This document shows, piece after piece, positions 8,162-17,403 of a DNA stretch of 60,375 nt (position 1 is the first letter of the stretch; each line of letters begins with the position of its first letter). Source of the stretch: an uncultured Clostridia bacterium (GTDB taxonomy: Bacteria; Bacillota; Clostridia; Christensenellales; UBA1242); assembly GCA_944372335.1 (NCBI GenBank), contig CALVYQ010000009.1:1-60375 (forward strand). Direction: 5' to 3'. A program made the translations under genes and the position numbers. The notes under the pieces were generated by a model, which did not search any database, was not told where the DNA came from, and saw only the letters and a program-made list of their open reading frames with translations.

Positions 8162-8665
8162 ATGAAAATTGTTGTTGGGCTAGGAAATTATGGAACTAAA
8201 TATGAACATACTTATCATAATATTGGCTTTGATGTTTTAGATGAAATTGCTGGGCGACTAGATATCTCTTTCACGAAAAAAATGTGTAAAGGGCTTGTGG
8301 CTGAGGGTAGGCTTGGGCGTGAAAAAATATTGCTTGTTAAACCGCAAACTTATGTCAATTTAAGTGGACTTTGTGTTAAAGAATTAAAGCAGAAATTTAA
8401 AGATGCACGCATTTTGGTGATTGCAGATGATATCGACCTTCCAAAGGGCAATTTGAGATACAAAGAACATGGAAGCGGTGGAACGCATAATGGCCTAAGA
8501 AATATAGTTGAAGAGATAGGCGAAGATTTTGAAAGATTAAGGGTTGGCATTGGGCGAGATATATTCATGGATTTAGCTGACTATGTGCTTTCAAAATATG
8601 ACAGAGAGTATTTTGCTCCGATAATTTCAAAAGCGGCAGATGAGGTATTAAACAGGCTCAAATGA
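8162..8665 (+). CDS. pth: peptidyl-tRNA hydrolase
   Basis: This enzyme cleaves peptidyl-tRNA released from stalled ribosomes and recycles tRNA. The 167-residue sequence has the family motif GLGNYGTKYEHTYHNIGF near the N-terminus with the catalytic His at 19 and Asn at 20, the aspartate in VIADDIDLPKGNLRYK, and GSGGTHNGLRNI for substrate binding. It is slightly shorter than the usual 185-190 residues, with the C-terminal helices trimmed. A strong AGGAGG stands 5 nt before the ATG. It is followed by mfd with a 4-nt overlap, the standard Firmicutes arrangement. Confidence 0.95.
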   Translation: MKIVVGLGNYGTKYEHTYHNIGFDVLDEIAGRLDISFTKKMCKGLVAEGRLGREKILLVKPQTYVNLSGLCVKELKQKFKDARILVIADDIDLPKGNLRYKEHGSGGTHNGLRNIVEEIGEDFERLRVGIGRDIFMDLADYVLSKYDREYFAPIISKAADEVLNRLK

Positions 8666-11600
8666 ATTTTGTAGAAGAGATATTAAAGCATAAGGCTATT
8701 GGCGGTGTGACGATTGGAGAAAAGTCCGTTTTGGTGTATTTTTTAAAACGGGCTTTATATCTTTGTGGTGATTTTGTGACGGCAAGCAAACTTAAATTTG
8801 CTCTGTCAGCACTTGGTAAAAAAGCGGAAATTATCGCTTGTGGAAGAGAGGTGGTAGATGAACGAGATGCCAATCTCTATCCTTTTTCAAGTGCAGTGTC
8901 CAAGTTTTTGGCGGGAGAGCTTGATTATCTTATCTTTCTGCCGTCCTCTATGACAACTAAATTTGATTTAGCATTTCTAAAAAAAAGTTTTTTAATTGAA
9001 AAAAGTAAGGAGTATTCTTATAACTCTCTTTCTTCCACTTTAGTTGATTTCGGCTATGAGCGAACAGACTATGTCAACATTGAGGGGCAGTTTGCTCTTC
9101 GAGGAGATATCTTAGATATATTTTTGTTTGGTGATGACAGCCCTACACGTATTGAGTTTTTCGATGAAGAAGTGGAAAGGATTATCCATTTTGACGCTTC
9201 ATCTATGAAGACGATAAAAGAACTTGAAAGCATAAAAATTTCACCATTAATCTTGAAATTAGGCAGTGACAATGTGACAGATATTGCTGAAAATATCGTG
9301 ATTGACGAGCCGATTAAGATAGAAAATGAATGTGAGATTTTAAAGGAGAGTCGAAAAAATCTATCGTGGGCAGATGAAAATATGTTTACCGAATTTGAAA
9401 CTCTTTTAGAAAAAGAACACTACACTTTTTCAAATTTAGGCGATGCAGATTATGACAATAAGACGATTGGGCAAAAGAGCTATTTGACAGATTTTAGCTC
9501 TCTAAAAAAAGATATTGAGATTTATAGATTTGATGATAATGCCATACTGCTTTTTGCAGGACGCTTCCATGAGCTTATGGAAGAGTTTTTGGTGACAAAT
9601 AAAATTACATTTAAAAAATTTGACGGGAAAATTGAAGAAGGGAAATTATATGTTGTGGATAAATATTTTCCTTTTTCCTTTAGTTTTTTAAAAGAAAAAA
9701 TTATTGCGATTGGCACTGACGATTTATATAAATCTAAGAGAGTGGAATTTAAAAAGGGTAAGGAAAAACTTTCGTTTTTGCCTAAGGTGGGAGACTATGT
9801 TGTTCATTCTTTCTATGGTATTGGTATATGTAAGGACATAGTTAGATTAAAGCTGACAAACTTTGAAAAAGACTACTTCGTGCTGGAATATAAAAACGGT
9901 GCTCTTTTATATCTTCCAACAGAGCAGGCAAATATGCTTTCTCAATATATCGGTGGGGAAAGTCCTAAGCTAAACTCTCTCGGCTCTCAAGAGTGGATCC
10001 ATTTAAAGAATAAGGTCAAAGAGAATCTAAAGGAGATGGCAATTGAACTTGCTAAGATTTATAAGGAGCGTGCAACTATAAAGGGCTTTAAATTTGTTCG
10101 TGATGAAGAACTTGAGCATGAATTTGATGAATTCTTTCCTTATGAACTCACGCCTGACCAGCAAGAGGCCATTTTTGATGTTGACAAGGATATGGAAAGC
10201 GACAAAATCATGGATAGACTCATCTGCGGAGATGTCGGATTTGGTAAAACAGAGGTGGCATTTCGTGCTTGTTTTAAAACAGTATATAACTCTAAACAAG
10301 TGGCGTTTTTATGTCCGACAACAATACTCTCTGAACAACACTTTCGTTCAGCAACAGAGCGTTTTAAGCCCTTTGGCGTAAGAGTGGAAGTTTTAAATCG
10401 ATTTAAAACACAAAAAGAGACAAATGAGATTTTGAAGAAGCTTAAAAACGGCGAAATTGATATTTTAATTGGAACTCACAAAATTTTAGGTAAGGAAGTG
10501 GAGTTTAAAGATATCGGACTTTTGGTGCTTGACGAAGAACAGCGTTTTGGTGTGAAAGATAAAGAAAAAATAAAAAAGCTAAAGCAAAACATAGATGTTT
10601 TGACACTTTCTGCCACTCCTATACCTCGCACACTACACTTGTCACTTAGCAATATCAGAGATATAAGCGTTATTGCGACACCTCCTAAGGACAGACTGCC
10701 AATACAAACTTATGTCACAGATTACAGCGACCAACTGCTTGTTGATACGTCACGTAGAGAGCTTTCACGTGGTGGAAAAGTGCTTATACTTTTCAATCGT
10801 GTTATGGATATATATAATTTTGCCTCTCACGTTAAAAACTTGCTTCCAGAAGGCAAGATTGGTGTAGCACATGGACAGATGATGGAAAAGGAACTTGCAC
10901 GAGTAATTGATGATTTATATAATAATAAATATAACATCTTTATAAGCACCACTCTCATTGAAAATGGCGTTGATTTGCCTTCCTTAAACACTCTTTTTGT
11001 GCTTGATAGCGATAAACTTGGGCTTAGTCAACTATACCAAATTCGAGGACGAATAGGGCGTGGAGATAAGCTTGCCTACGCCTATTTAACCTTTGACAGG
11101 GGCAAGATTTTAACAGAAGAAGCCTATAAAAGATTGGAAGCTATCACTGAATTTAGAGAGTTAGGAAGTGGCTTTAAAATTGCCATGCGTGACCTTGAAA
11201 TTAGAGGGGCGGGCAATATATTAGGTAAAGAACAGCATGGGCATCTAGAAAAGATTGGCTATGATATGTATCTTAAACTCTTAGACGAAGTTACACGCTC
11301 GTTAAAAGGTGACAAAGATTTAGAGGCAAAGGAAATTAAAATAGAGATGCCAATCGATGCCTATATAAATGAGGATTACATCGAATCACAAGAGGAGAGA
11401 ATTGTTTTCTATGACAAGATAAGCCACATTTCCACTCAAAAAGAGAAAGAGGAAGTGTTAAAGGAGCTTAGCTTGTCAAATGGTGATGTGCCAAAGGAGA
11501 CTAAAAATCTTTGCGAAATTGCTTTACTTAAAAATCTTGCACAGAATTTTAATGTTAAACTTATAAGAATCAATCAAAAGGAATGTTTGGTATATTTCTA

Positions 11601-11763
11601 TAAATCAAAGGAAATTATCGACAAAAGATTGTCGAAAATGGGAGACTTTTATAGTTTTAGTTTAAAATTTGAAGAGTTACCTATTCTAAAACTAAACAGT
11701 GATGAAAGCGTGGAAAATAAGATGAAAATACTTATTGAGATGTTTTCTAAGGCACTAAGTTAG
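8662..11763 (+). CDS. mfd: transcription-repair coupling factor Mfd
   Basis: Mfd removes RNA polymerase stalled at DNA lesions and recruits UvrABC. This 1033-residue copy has the UvrB-like N-terminal region, the RNA-polymerase-interacting domain near residue 375 (KVGDYVVHSFYGIGICKDI), the helicase core with Walker A GDVGFGKTEV near 521 and DEEQRFGVKDKEKIK near 623, SATPIPRTLHLSL, motif VI QIRGRIGRGDKLAYAYL and the C-terminal TRCF domain. It is about 100 residues shorter than typical Mfd, most of it missing from the N-terminal half; all helicase motifs are intact. It overlaps pth by 4 nt (ATGA), so the two are co-translated. Confidence 0.96.
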   Translation: MNFVEEILKHKAIGGVTIGEKSVLVYFLKRALYLCGDFVTASKLKFALSALGKKAEIIACGREVVDERDANLYPFSSAVSKFLAGELDYLIFLPSSMTTKFDLAFLKKSFLIEKSKEYSYNSLSSTLVDFGYERTDYVNIEGQFALRGDILDIFLFGDDSPTRIEFFDEEVERIIHFDASSMKTIKELESIKISPLILKLGSDNVTDIAENIVIDEPIKIENECEILKESRKNLSWADENMFTEFETLLEKEHYTFSNLGDADYDNKTIGQKSYLTDFSSLKKDIEIYRFDDNAILLFAGRFHELMEEFLVTNKITFKKFDGKIEEGKLYVVDKYFPFSFSFLKEKIIAIGTDDLYKSKRVEFKKGKEKLSFLPKVGDYVVHSFYGIGICKDIVRLKLTNFEKDYFVLEYKNGALLYLPTEQANMLSQYIGGESPKLNSLGSQEWIHLKNKVKENLKEMAIELAKIYKERATIKGFKFVRDEELEHEFDEFFPYELTPDQQEAIFDVDKDMESDKIMDRLICGDVGFGKTEVAFRACFKTVYNSKQVAFLCPTTILSEQHFRSATERFKPFGVRVEVLNRFKTQKETNEILKKLKNGEIDILIGTHKILGKEVEFKDIGLLVLDEEQRFGVKDKEKIKKLKQNIDVLTLSATPIPRTLHLSLSNIRDISVIATPPKDRLPIQTYVTDYSDQLLVDTSRRELSRGGKVLILFNRVMDIYNFASHVKNLLPEGKIGVAHGQMMEKELARVIDDLYNNKYNIFISTTLIENGVDLPSLNTLFVLDSDKLGLSQLYQIRGRIGRGDKLAYAYLTFDRGKILTEEAYKRLEAITEFRELGSGFKIAMRDLEIRGAGNILGKEQHGHLEKIGYDMYLKLLDEVTRSLKGDKDLEAKEIKIEMPIDAYINEDYIESQEERIVFYDKISHISTQKEKEEVLKELSLSNGDVPKETKNLCEIALLKNLAQNFNVKLIRINQKECLVYFYKSKEIIDKRLSKMGDFYSFSLKFEELPILKLNSDESVENKMKILIEMFSKALS

Positions 11764-11793
11764 AAAAAATATGGAAAAATTATCTTGTTTTGC

Positions 11794-11822
11794 TTGAAAT
11801 TTGCTGTCATATAAGTTATAAT
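11794..11822 (+). promoter_or_regulatory. sigma-A promoter of the foldase-like lipoprotein
   Basis: TTGAAA (11794-11799), a 17-nt spacer and TATAAT (11817-11822). A leader of about 29 nt follows, with a GGAGA site before ATG 11858. The gene thus has its own promoter despite following mfd closely. Confidence 0.7.
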
Positions 11823-11857
11823 AATTAAGTTAAAATCTTACTACCTATGGAGATATT

Positions 11858-13831
11858 ATGAAGAAAAAGATATTTTCACTTATTCTATGCCTTGTTATGT
11901 GTGCTTCGGTGCTTGCCGGGTGTAATTTATTCGGTCGTGACCTTGAAACTTATTATAACACCATTGTGGCACAGATAAATTATCAATATTCTATTGGTGC
12001 GGAAAATTATTCTTACACCGAGGATATAACAAAGCGTGATTTAGTTAATGCTTATAATAGCTATGGATACAACTATACTCAAAATGGCTACTCTCAAGAA
12101 GATGCAGTTGAAATGACACTAGATACTCTCATCAACAGAAGTTTAATGGTGACAGAGGTTGAGCGTTACTATAAAGAAGGTGGTGAAGAGCTTTTAAATG
12201 ATGCGGAAAAAACATATCTTTGGGAAGAGACATATGAGGCTATCTATGATAACTTTAGGTCATACTATAATGATATTTTAGGCATAGAAGATGAAGATAG
12301 CTCTTCAGAAGATGAAAGTTCTGATGTTGTATATGAGCAATATAAAAATCAAGCCACTCTTTACACAAAGGAAGATGGCACTCTTGGCATTAAAAAGGTC
12401 GATATTGTAACAAATATTCGTGATGGAAATCATGTGTTAAGAAATGATGGTGGAATAGCCTATGATGTTGAATATCAAGATGGTGATGGGAACTACATCT
12501 TTAAAGATTTAATATATGAAACTATCCTTGCCTACACAAGAAACACCAATGGTAACACAGGAAGCACAAATTTTAAATCGGCTTTGAATGATTATATGAG
12601 TGCGGTAAGAGAAAACTATTCATATATTGACCTTGACGATGAAAAAACCTGCTTCATGTTTGAACTTGATAGAATTTATGAAATCTTAAAAGACAACTAC
12701 ATGGTGGAAAAGTACGAGCAGATCTATAATAAACTTGCAAGCTCTGGCTCAACTGTCACAAATGTGAATGTTGCTGATGTGATTAGATATTATGAAAATA
12801 ATGTTTTAACTGATTATGAAAAATATATAAGTGATAGTGCGACTTTCCAAACTGATATTTTGTCGGAAACTACATCTCCAAACTATATAAATTCAAGTGA
12901 AGCAAGATATTTCAATGTGGCAGTTATTAAAATAGCTTTTGAAGATGGCGAAAAAGAAGCTCTTGACACAAAATATAGCAACAACAGTATAGATATTAAC
13001 GAGTATTACAATGAGTTATTAAAATTATATTCAACAGCCAATGTTGAAATTAAAGATGAAACAACAGGGCTTGCTAGCGGTAAGACGATAGGTGCGGAAA
13101 ATCTTTTGTCTGAAATAAAGAAAGCTTTGTCAACTACACGTAGCTATCTTGACTATAATACCGTTATTAATGACACAGAAAAAGTAAATGAAATCTTGGA
13201 GATGAGTGGAGTTTCTCAAAGTGCTTCTTCAGAAATTAAAGAGGAAACAATTAGAAATTATGTTGATAGTTACAACAATGAGATAGCTCATGAAAAGGCA
13301 AGTGCATTTTTAAAATATTACTATTACTACAATGATGACACGACCTATTTAAATCAAGACAAACTTTCTGTTTTTGGAATTTCAAACTCTGGTGAGGTGC
13401 TTTATAACACAACATATTCTAGTGCCAATGTGAGTGACGAAAGTATGGAAAACTATGAGATGTATAACGAATTCCAAGAGGCAATCAAGGCTCTTTATAA
13501 CGATGGCAAGGCAGAAGTTGGTGATGTTTCAAATGTAGTTAGAGGAAGTGATGGTGTTTATATTCTATTCTATGCAGGAGAAGTAAACAATCTATTCTCT
13601 GGAATAACTGAGGACTTTTCTTTGACTCAAAAAGATGTTTTAAAACTTGCAAACACAACAGTAAATGTCTTCACAGAGAAAACTATCTTTGATCAAATTT
13701 ATGAAAGCCTTTATGTTGATTCTGCTTATGGCGAATATGAAGAGAGCAGTATTGAAAGTTTAAAGAATTCTCTTACAATAGGAGAAGGTGGAATTGTTAA
13801 ACGTGTTGATAAATATAGCGACTTATTTTGA
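11858..13831 (+). CDS. PrsA/SurA-like lipoprotein (putative foldase)
   Basis: This 657-residue lipoprotein has a signal peptide and lipobox LAGC with the lipidated cysteine at 22. Residues about 35-130 resemble the SurA_N/PrsA N-terminal chaperone domain (VEMTLDTLINRSLMVTEVERYY). An acidic Ser/Glu/Asp-rich linker lies near 145-160. A stretch near residues 545-575 (EAIKALYNDGKAEVGDVSNV, then GVYILFYAG) resembles the end of a parvulin domain, but the usual histidines are not obvious, so isomerase activity is uncertain. PrsA proteins are usually about 300 residues, so this one is about twice as long. Position supports the call: a peptidyl-prolyl isomerase or SurA_N protein commonly follows mfd in Clostridia. 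It would act outside the membrane on exported proteins, which are numerous in this window. Confidence 0.65.
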   Translation: MKKKIFSLILCLVMCASVLAGCNLFGRDLETYYNTIVAQINYQYSIGAENYSYTEDITKRDLVNAYNSYGYNYTQNGYSQEDAVEMTLDTLINRSLMVTEVERYYKEGGEELLNDAEKTYLWEETYEAIYDNFRSYYNDILGIEDEDSSSEDESSDVVYEQYKNQATLYTKEDGTLGIKKVDIVTNIRDGNHVLRNDGGIAYDVEYQDGDGNYIFKDLIYETILAYTRNTNGNTGSTNFKSALNDYMSAVRENYSYIDLDDEKTCFMFELDRIYEILKDNYMVEKYEQIYNKLASSGSTVTNVNVADVIRYYENNVLTDYEKYISDSATFQTDILSETTSPNYINSSEARYFNVAVIKIAFEDGEKEALDTKYSNNSIDINEYYNELLKLYSTANVEIKDETTGLASGKTIGAENLLSEIKKALSTTRSYLDYNTVINDTEKVNEILEMSGVSQSASSEIKEETIRNYVDSYNNEIAHEKASAFLKYYYYYNDDTTYLNQDKLSVFGISNSGEVLYNTTYSSANVSDESMENYEMYNEFQEAIKALYNDGKAEVGDVSNVVRGSDGVYILFYAGEVNNLFSGITEDFSLTQKDVLKLANTTVNVFTEKTIFDQIYESLYVDSAYGEYEESSIESLKNSLTIGEGGIVKRVDKYSDLF

Positions 13832-13860
13832 TTAAAAAACATATTATTTAATATAATATA

Positions 13861-13899
13861 AATAAACTTTTGTTTATTATTGACAAAAGTTTATTTTTT
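13861..13899 (+). terminator. intrinsic terminator overlapping the next promoter
   Basis: A 13-bp stem AATAAACTTTTGT/ACAAAAGTTTATT with a 9-nt loop is followed by a T-run. Its loop and 3' arm contain the TTGACA of the next promoter. Confidence 0.8.
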
Positions 13900-13909
13900 C
13901 TGTTAAAAT
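13880..13909 (+). promoter_or_regulatory. sigma-A promoter with leaderless start
   Basis: Perfect TTGACA (13880-13885), 18 nt, TAAAAT (13904-13909), then 8 nt to ATG 13918. An overlapping TATAAT at 13909-13914 is too close to the start and too far from the -35 box. Confidence 0.7.
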
Positions 13910-13917
13910 ATAATTAT

Positions 13918-15297
13918 ATGGACGAAAAAGAGGTTGTTGAAGATACAAAAATTGTTGAAGAACCCGACGTGAATAATAAGGGTAAGTTTTTTTCACGCCT
14001 TAAAGAGCAACGAGAGAAAAAGAAAAAAGAAAAGATAGAAGAGTTTAAAAAAGAAGATGTTGAAAAAAAAGAGGCTGTTGAGGAAAAGCTAGAAGAGGTT
14101 AATAAAGAAGTAAAAAAAATCAACACAAAAAAGCAAAAGATTATTAATGTTTGTTTTTTAATTTTTAATATAGTTCTTGTTGTTGCAATTTTGCTCTGGA
14201 ATTTGCTTGGTTCTGATGAAGGCTTTACACCATTAAGTCAATTGAAAATCAATGGATGGTTTGTGCTTATTTATCTGTTATGTATAGCAATGTTGTATTT
14301 TTTAGATGTGCTAACCGTAAATAGAATGATTTATCGGAAAACATATAGAAGGCACTGGTGTTTGTCGTATAAAGCTGGTGCAATTTGTAGGTACTATGAT
14401 GCTGTTACGCCTATGGCAAGTGGTGGGCAGGCTTTTATGGCTTCATATTTAATAAGTCATGATGTTCCTGCTTCTACCGCTCTTTCTATACCATTATCAA
14501 AGTTAGTATTTCAAAATTTTGCATGGATTATAATTTGTGCAATTTGTCTTATTTGCGCAAGTTTCAATCCTCAACTTTCAGGCTTTACTTTTGTTTCGGT
14601 AGCCAGCATAATTGGATTTATTTTAGCACTTGGCATGATAACTGTAATTTTATTTATGTCATTGTCTAAGAACGGTAAAAAAGTTGTTGGTTGGTTTATA
14701 AAAATTTTGCATAAGATGCACCTTATTAAAAATTACGAAAAGAAATACCAAAGCACTATGAAAGTTGTTGATGATTACCAGGCTATAATGCGAGAATATA
14801 GCAAATCAATTTGGGATATTATTTTTCAAATTCTTTTGCATGGAGCGCGCAATGTAGTTACTAATTCTATGCCATTTTTTATCTATTGTATATTTAAAGG
14901 TTTTCCTGCTACAGGAGCAGCGGAGTTATATTCCACTTTCTTTATGGCAGCAGCGCTTATTGAATTATCATCTAGTTTTATTCCTCTTCCAGGAGGATCA
15001 GGCATGAATGAACTTACATTTACTATTATTTTTAGTAATATAGGTGGACTTGGTGGAGATACTTTTTGGGCGTTATTACTTTGGAGGTTTGCAACTTATT
15101 ATTATCAACTAATTCAAGGACTTTGTATAATAACTTATGATACGGTTTATGGCAATAAAAAATATCAGTGGACAAAAAAGCGTTCTGCTCTTCAAGAGGA
15201 AAGTCAAATTTTTAAAGCTAAGCAGATTGAACTTTTCCGAGCAGAGAGAAATAAGCGTCGTAGGCGTGAAAAAAGTGCAAAATTATTGAATAAATAG
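13918..15297 (+). CDS. lysylphosphatidylglycerol synthase-type membrane protein (YbhN/UPF0104 family)
   Basis: This 459-residue protein begins with about 75 very charged residues (Lys/Glu coiled-coil-like) and then has eight or so membrane segments with family marks: the segment SYKAGAICRYYDAVTPMASGG, SLPL-like AALSIPLSK region, and FIPLPGGSGMNELTF followed by FWALLLWRFATYYY. These match the flippase-like membrane domain shared by MprF and the UPF0104 proteins (PF03706). There is no C-terminal aminoacyl-transferase domain, so it is a stand-alone membrane domain, perhaps a lipid or glycolipid transporter. I chose ATG 13918 over TTG 13870 because the latter lies inside a terminator hairpin and upstream of the promoter. 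Confidence 0.85.
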   Translation: MDEKEVVEDTKIVEEPDVNNKGKFFSRLKEQREKKKKEKIEEFKKEDVEKKEAVEEKLEEVNKEVKKINTKKQKIINVCFLIFNIVLVVAILLWNLLGSDEGFTPLSQLKINGWFVLIYLLCIAMLYFLDVLTVNRMIYRKTYRRHWCLSYKAGAICRYYDAVTPMASGGQAFMASYLISHDVPASTALSIPLSKLVFQNFAWIIICAICLICASFNPQLSGFTFVSVASIIGFILALGMITVILFMSLSKNGKKVVGWFIKILHKMHLIKNYEKKYQSTMKVVDDYQAIMREYSKSIWDIIFQILLHGARNVVTNSMPFFIYCIFKGFPATGAAELYSTFFMAAALIELSSSFIPLPGGSGMNELTFTIIFSNIGGLGGDTFWALLLWRFATYYYQLIQGLCIITYDTVYGNKKYQWTKKRSALQEESQIFKAKQIELFRAERNKRRRREKSAKLLNK

Positions 15298-15315
15298 ACA
15301 TTTTAAACTTAAACT
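15286..15315 (+). promoter_or_regulatory. possible sigma-A promoter, leaderless
   Basis: TTGAAT (15286-15291), 18 nt, TAAACT (15310-15315), then 6 nt to ATG 15322. The -10 box is weaker than elsewhere but the spacing fits the recurrent pattern. Confidence 0.45.
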
Positions 15316-15321
15316 AAGGAT

Positions 15322-15849
15322 ATGAAAAAGACATATCCTTATATTTTTACCATAGTTATATTAGTTGTGCTTTTGGCTCTTTCTCTTTATCTAGGCTTTT
15401 CTGGTTATCTTTTTTCTGTGGCAATGAACAATCTTCCTTCTGATATGGCACTTGGTGAAACGACTATGGTGGAGATAGCTCCAAACGAAGCAAGTGCTAT
15501 ATCATTTACTTTGGACGGCTCATACCTAGAAGGAGAAAGAATTCCTCAGGTGATACAAATTAGAGCGATTGACACTGTTGAAGCTGTGAGGGTGCGTGTG
15601 AAAGCTGAAATTTTTATGCATGATAATTTAACAACTGTTGATTTTGTGGCAAATGAAAACTTTTTAAAAGCGACTGATGGCTATTTCTATTTAAATGGTG
15701 CTTTGGCGGGAGGAAATAAGGTGACATTTTGTGACTATGTAGTAATGCCAGCCAATTTAGACAGTAAAGAAAAATATATCTTGACCATTATTGTTGAAAA
15801 TATTGACGCTAGCCTAGAAAATGTATGGGGTGATTTTGAAATTGCTTAA
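15322..15849 (+). CDS. small exported protein of unknown function
   Basis: No family recognised. The 175-residue product has a short positive N-terminus and one hydrophobic segment (about residues 6-36) serving as a signal anchor. The extracellular domain of about 135 residues is probably a beta-sandwich: alternating hydrophobic strands, Asp/Asn-rich turns, one cysteine. AAGGA lies too close to the ATG to be a normal Shine-Dalgarno site; TAAACT ends 6 nt before it, which suits a leaderless mRNA. It sits in a run of four small envelope-associated genes (15322-17402) before spoIIID. Confidence 0.65.
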   Translation: MKKTYPYIFTIVILVVLLALSLYLGFSGYLFSVAMNNLPSDMALGETTMVEIAPNEASAISFTLDGSYLEGERIPQVIQIRAIDTVEAVRVRVKAEIFMHDNLTTVDFVANENFLKATDGYFYLNGALAGGNKVTFCDYVVMPANLDSKEKYILTIIVENIDASLENVWGDFEIA

Positions 15850-15901
15850 ATTTGCTGGACTTTTATTTTCCTTTTTATTAAAATGATATAAAGGGGTTAA
15901 A

Positions 15902-16222
15902 ATGGAAGAAAAAATTAATGTTCCTATTCCGCCAAAGAAATTTCCACCTCCACCACCAAATATAAATAAAGCGGAGAGTGTTAAAAACGAAGAGGTAAAA
16001 AAAGTGCCTCATCAGCCTTTACCAAACGTACCACCTAAGACACAAACGGAAAATGAAGTGGTAACAGAAAATAATGAAAAGGTTGAAATAGCCGAAAAGA
16101 AGAAGACTAAAAAAGTGAAAATAAAAAAAGAAAGGGAAAATGTAAAATCTCTAGCTTTGTTTGGTATAATAGGCGGGGGTGTGCTTCTTATTGTTTTTTT
16201 AGTATTATTAATTATTTTATAA
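15902..16222 (+). CDS. tail-anchored proline/lysine-rich small protein
   Basis: No family recognised. The 106-residue protein has a proline-rich N-terminus (PIPPKKFPPPPPN), a charged Lys/Glu middle section and one C-terminal hydrophobic segment (SLALFGIIGGGVLLIVFLVL), so it is tail-anchored with its bulk in the cytoplasm. The polyproline stretch suggests a disordered linker or an SH3-like binding partner. AAGGGG at 15891-15896 is a good Shine-Dalgarno site 5 nt before the ATG. A strong terminator follows at 16279. Confidence 0.6.
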   Translation: MEEKINVPIPPKKFPPPPPNINKAESVKNEEVKKVPHQPLPNVPPKTQTENEVVTENNEKVEIAEKKKTKKVKIKKERENVKSLALFGIIGGGVLLIVFLVLLIIL

Positions 16223-16278
16223 AAATTGTATTATTAAGATGATTTTTTTTATAAAAAATGCAAAAATATTATTAATTT

Positions 16279-16318
16279 AATAAAATTCAGCAGAATTTCT
16301 GTTGGATTTTATTTTTTT
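16279..16318 (+). terminator. intrinsic terminator
   Basis: A 15-bp stem AATAAAATTCAGCAG/CTGTTGGATTTTATT (with two G-U pairs) and a 5-nt loop is followed by a T-run. It separates the tail-anchored protein from the next gene. Confidence 0.85.
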
Positions 16319-16333
16319 GGCAATTATTAAGAT

Positions 16334-16786
16334 ATGAAAAAAATTTTTGTGTTTGTTTTTATTGCATTGACTATTGGGGTTACTTATTTCGTTAAGAATT
16401 CTTATAATCCTCTTTTTACGCTTGCTGAAACATATAGAGTTTGTTTAATTGTGAAAAATGGAAGTTTGAGTGGTGGAGAAATTGTCTCTTGTGGAGATGT
16501 CGATTTTGTTTATCTTACAAAAGAAGAAGGTCTAAATTCGATTAAAAAGGTTCCTGTAGAAGGCTTGGAGTTTTATATGAACAATGTTGATGCCGAGGAA
16601 ATTCTGAATATTTTGAAAGCGACAGTTGTGCAAGAAAATGAAATTGAAAATCTTAGATTAATCTATGCATATTCACCATATTATCAAGATTCTGTTATGG
16701 TCGATGGGAAAAAGGTTAACTTGCAATTGGCTTTTGACGGTGATAATCTTATTGCTGGCTTTCCTCTAATTTTAACAGGATTTTAA
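16334..16786 (+). CDS. small exported protein, possibly YwmB-like
   Basis: The 150-residue product has an N-terminal signal or anchor segment (residues about 3-20) and a compact extracytoplasmic domain with two cysteines. Its end, GKKVNLQLAFDGDNLIAGFPLILTGF (split here: GKKVNLQLAF, then LIAGFPLILTGF), recalls the end of YwmB-family proteins, where a strand is followed by a G-P-I/L-I motif. In Bacillus ywmB lies in the same neighbourhood as spoIID, spoIIQ and spoIIID, and here a SpoIIQ-like gene follows directly. The match is weak and the protein is shorter than YwmB, so I would not name it. No Shine-Dalgarno site is seen. Confidence 0.5.
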   Translation: MKKIFVFVFIALTIGVTYFVKNSYNPLFTLAETYRVCLIVKNGSLSGGEIVSCGDVDFVYLTKEEGLNSIKKVPVEGLEFYMNNVDAEEILNILKATVVQENEIENLRLIYAYSPYYQDSVMVDGKKVNLQLAFDGDNLIAGFPLILTGF

Positions 16787-16841
16787 AAATTTATGTTTAA
16801 ACTTTTTTAAATTTGACAATAACATAGGCATGGAGGAAAAT

Positions 16842-17402
16842 ATGGAAATTAAAACAAACAAATTTAAAAACTTTTTCAAAAGATATGGAGCTTTAGCTCT
16901 TGTAGGAGTGTTCACAGTAGCTATTGCATTGACAGTTGCGTTGACAGTGGGAAATAGCACAAGTCAAGTGTCAACGAACAGTCTGTCCTTTCAAATACCT
17001 ATGAATAATGCTGAGGTTATAAAAGATTACTCAGACACAAAATTACAATATAATGACGTCTTAAATAGATGGGAGATACATCTTGGAATAGATTTCACTT
17101 CTTCCACCGACACAAGCGTAATGTCAGTGCTAGATGGAACGGTGACAAGTGTTTCAAACAATTCGCTTGAGGGTTATATTGTTGAGATTGCACACGATGA
17201 CGGCTTTGTAAGCATATATTCATCACTTAGCGAAAACGTGCTTGTTAATGAAGGAGATGAAGTAAGGCGAGGTGATAAAATTGGTGATGCATCAAATTCA
17301 GCGGGCAGAGAGTTTGATGATGAGACAGCCTTGCATTTTGTGCTTTTAAAAGACGGCGTTGAAGTTGATCCAAACAATTACTTGGACTTAGGAAATAAAT
17401 AA
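16842..17402 (+). CDS. degenerate M23/LytM-domain protein, SpoIIQ-like
   Basis: This 186-residue protein has one membrane segment (about 15-37) and an extracytoplasmic LytM (M23 peptidase) domain (about 75-180). The first metal ligands are present in HLGIDF (His80, Asp84), and the fold continues with LDGTVTSV, VNEGDEVRRGDKIG and LHFVLLKDGVEVDPNNYL. The second metal motif, normally HxH, reads Ala163-Leu-His165, so one zinc ligand is missing and peptidase activity is unlikely. Degenerate, membrane-anchored LytM domains are typical of SpoIIQ, which binds SpoIIIAH across the forespore septum. The nearby spoIIID gene supports this role. ATG 16842 is chosen because a GGAGG stands 5 nt before it; ATG 16830 overlaps that site. 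Confidence 0.72.
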   Translation: MEIKTNKFKNFFKRYGALALVGVFTVAIALTVALTVGNSTSQVSTNSLSFQIPMNNAEVIKDYSDTKLQYNDVLNRWEIHLGIDFTSSTDTSVMSVLDGTVTSVSNNSLEGYIVEIAHDDGFVSIYSSLSENVLVNEGDEVRRGDKIGDASNSAGREFDDETALHFVLLKDGVEVDPNNYLDLGNK

Positions 17403-17403
17403 T

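Noticed and set aside
13870-13917. Upstream TTG start of the flippase-like gene
   Set aside because: Falls inside a terminator hairpin and upstream of the promoter -10 box, so it cannot be on the mRNA.
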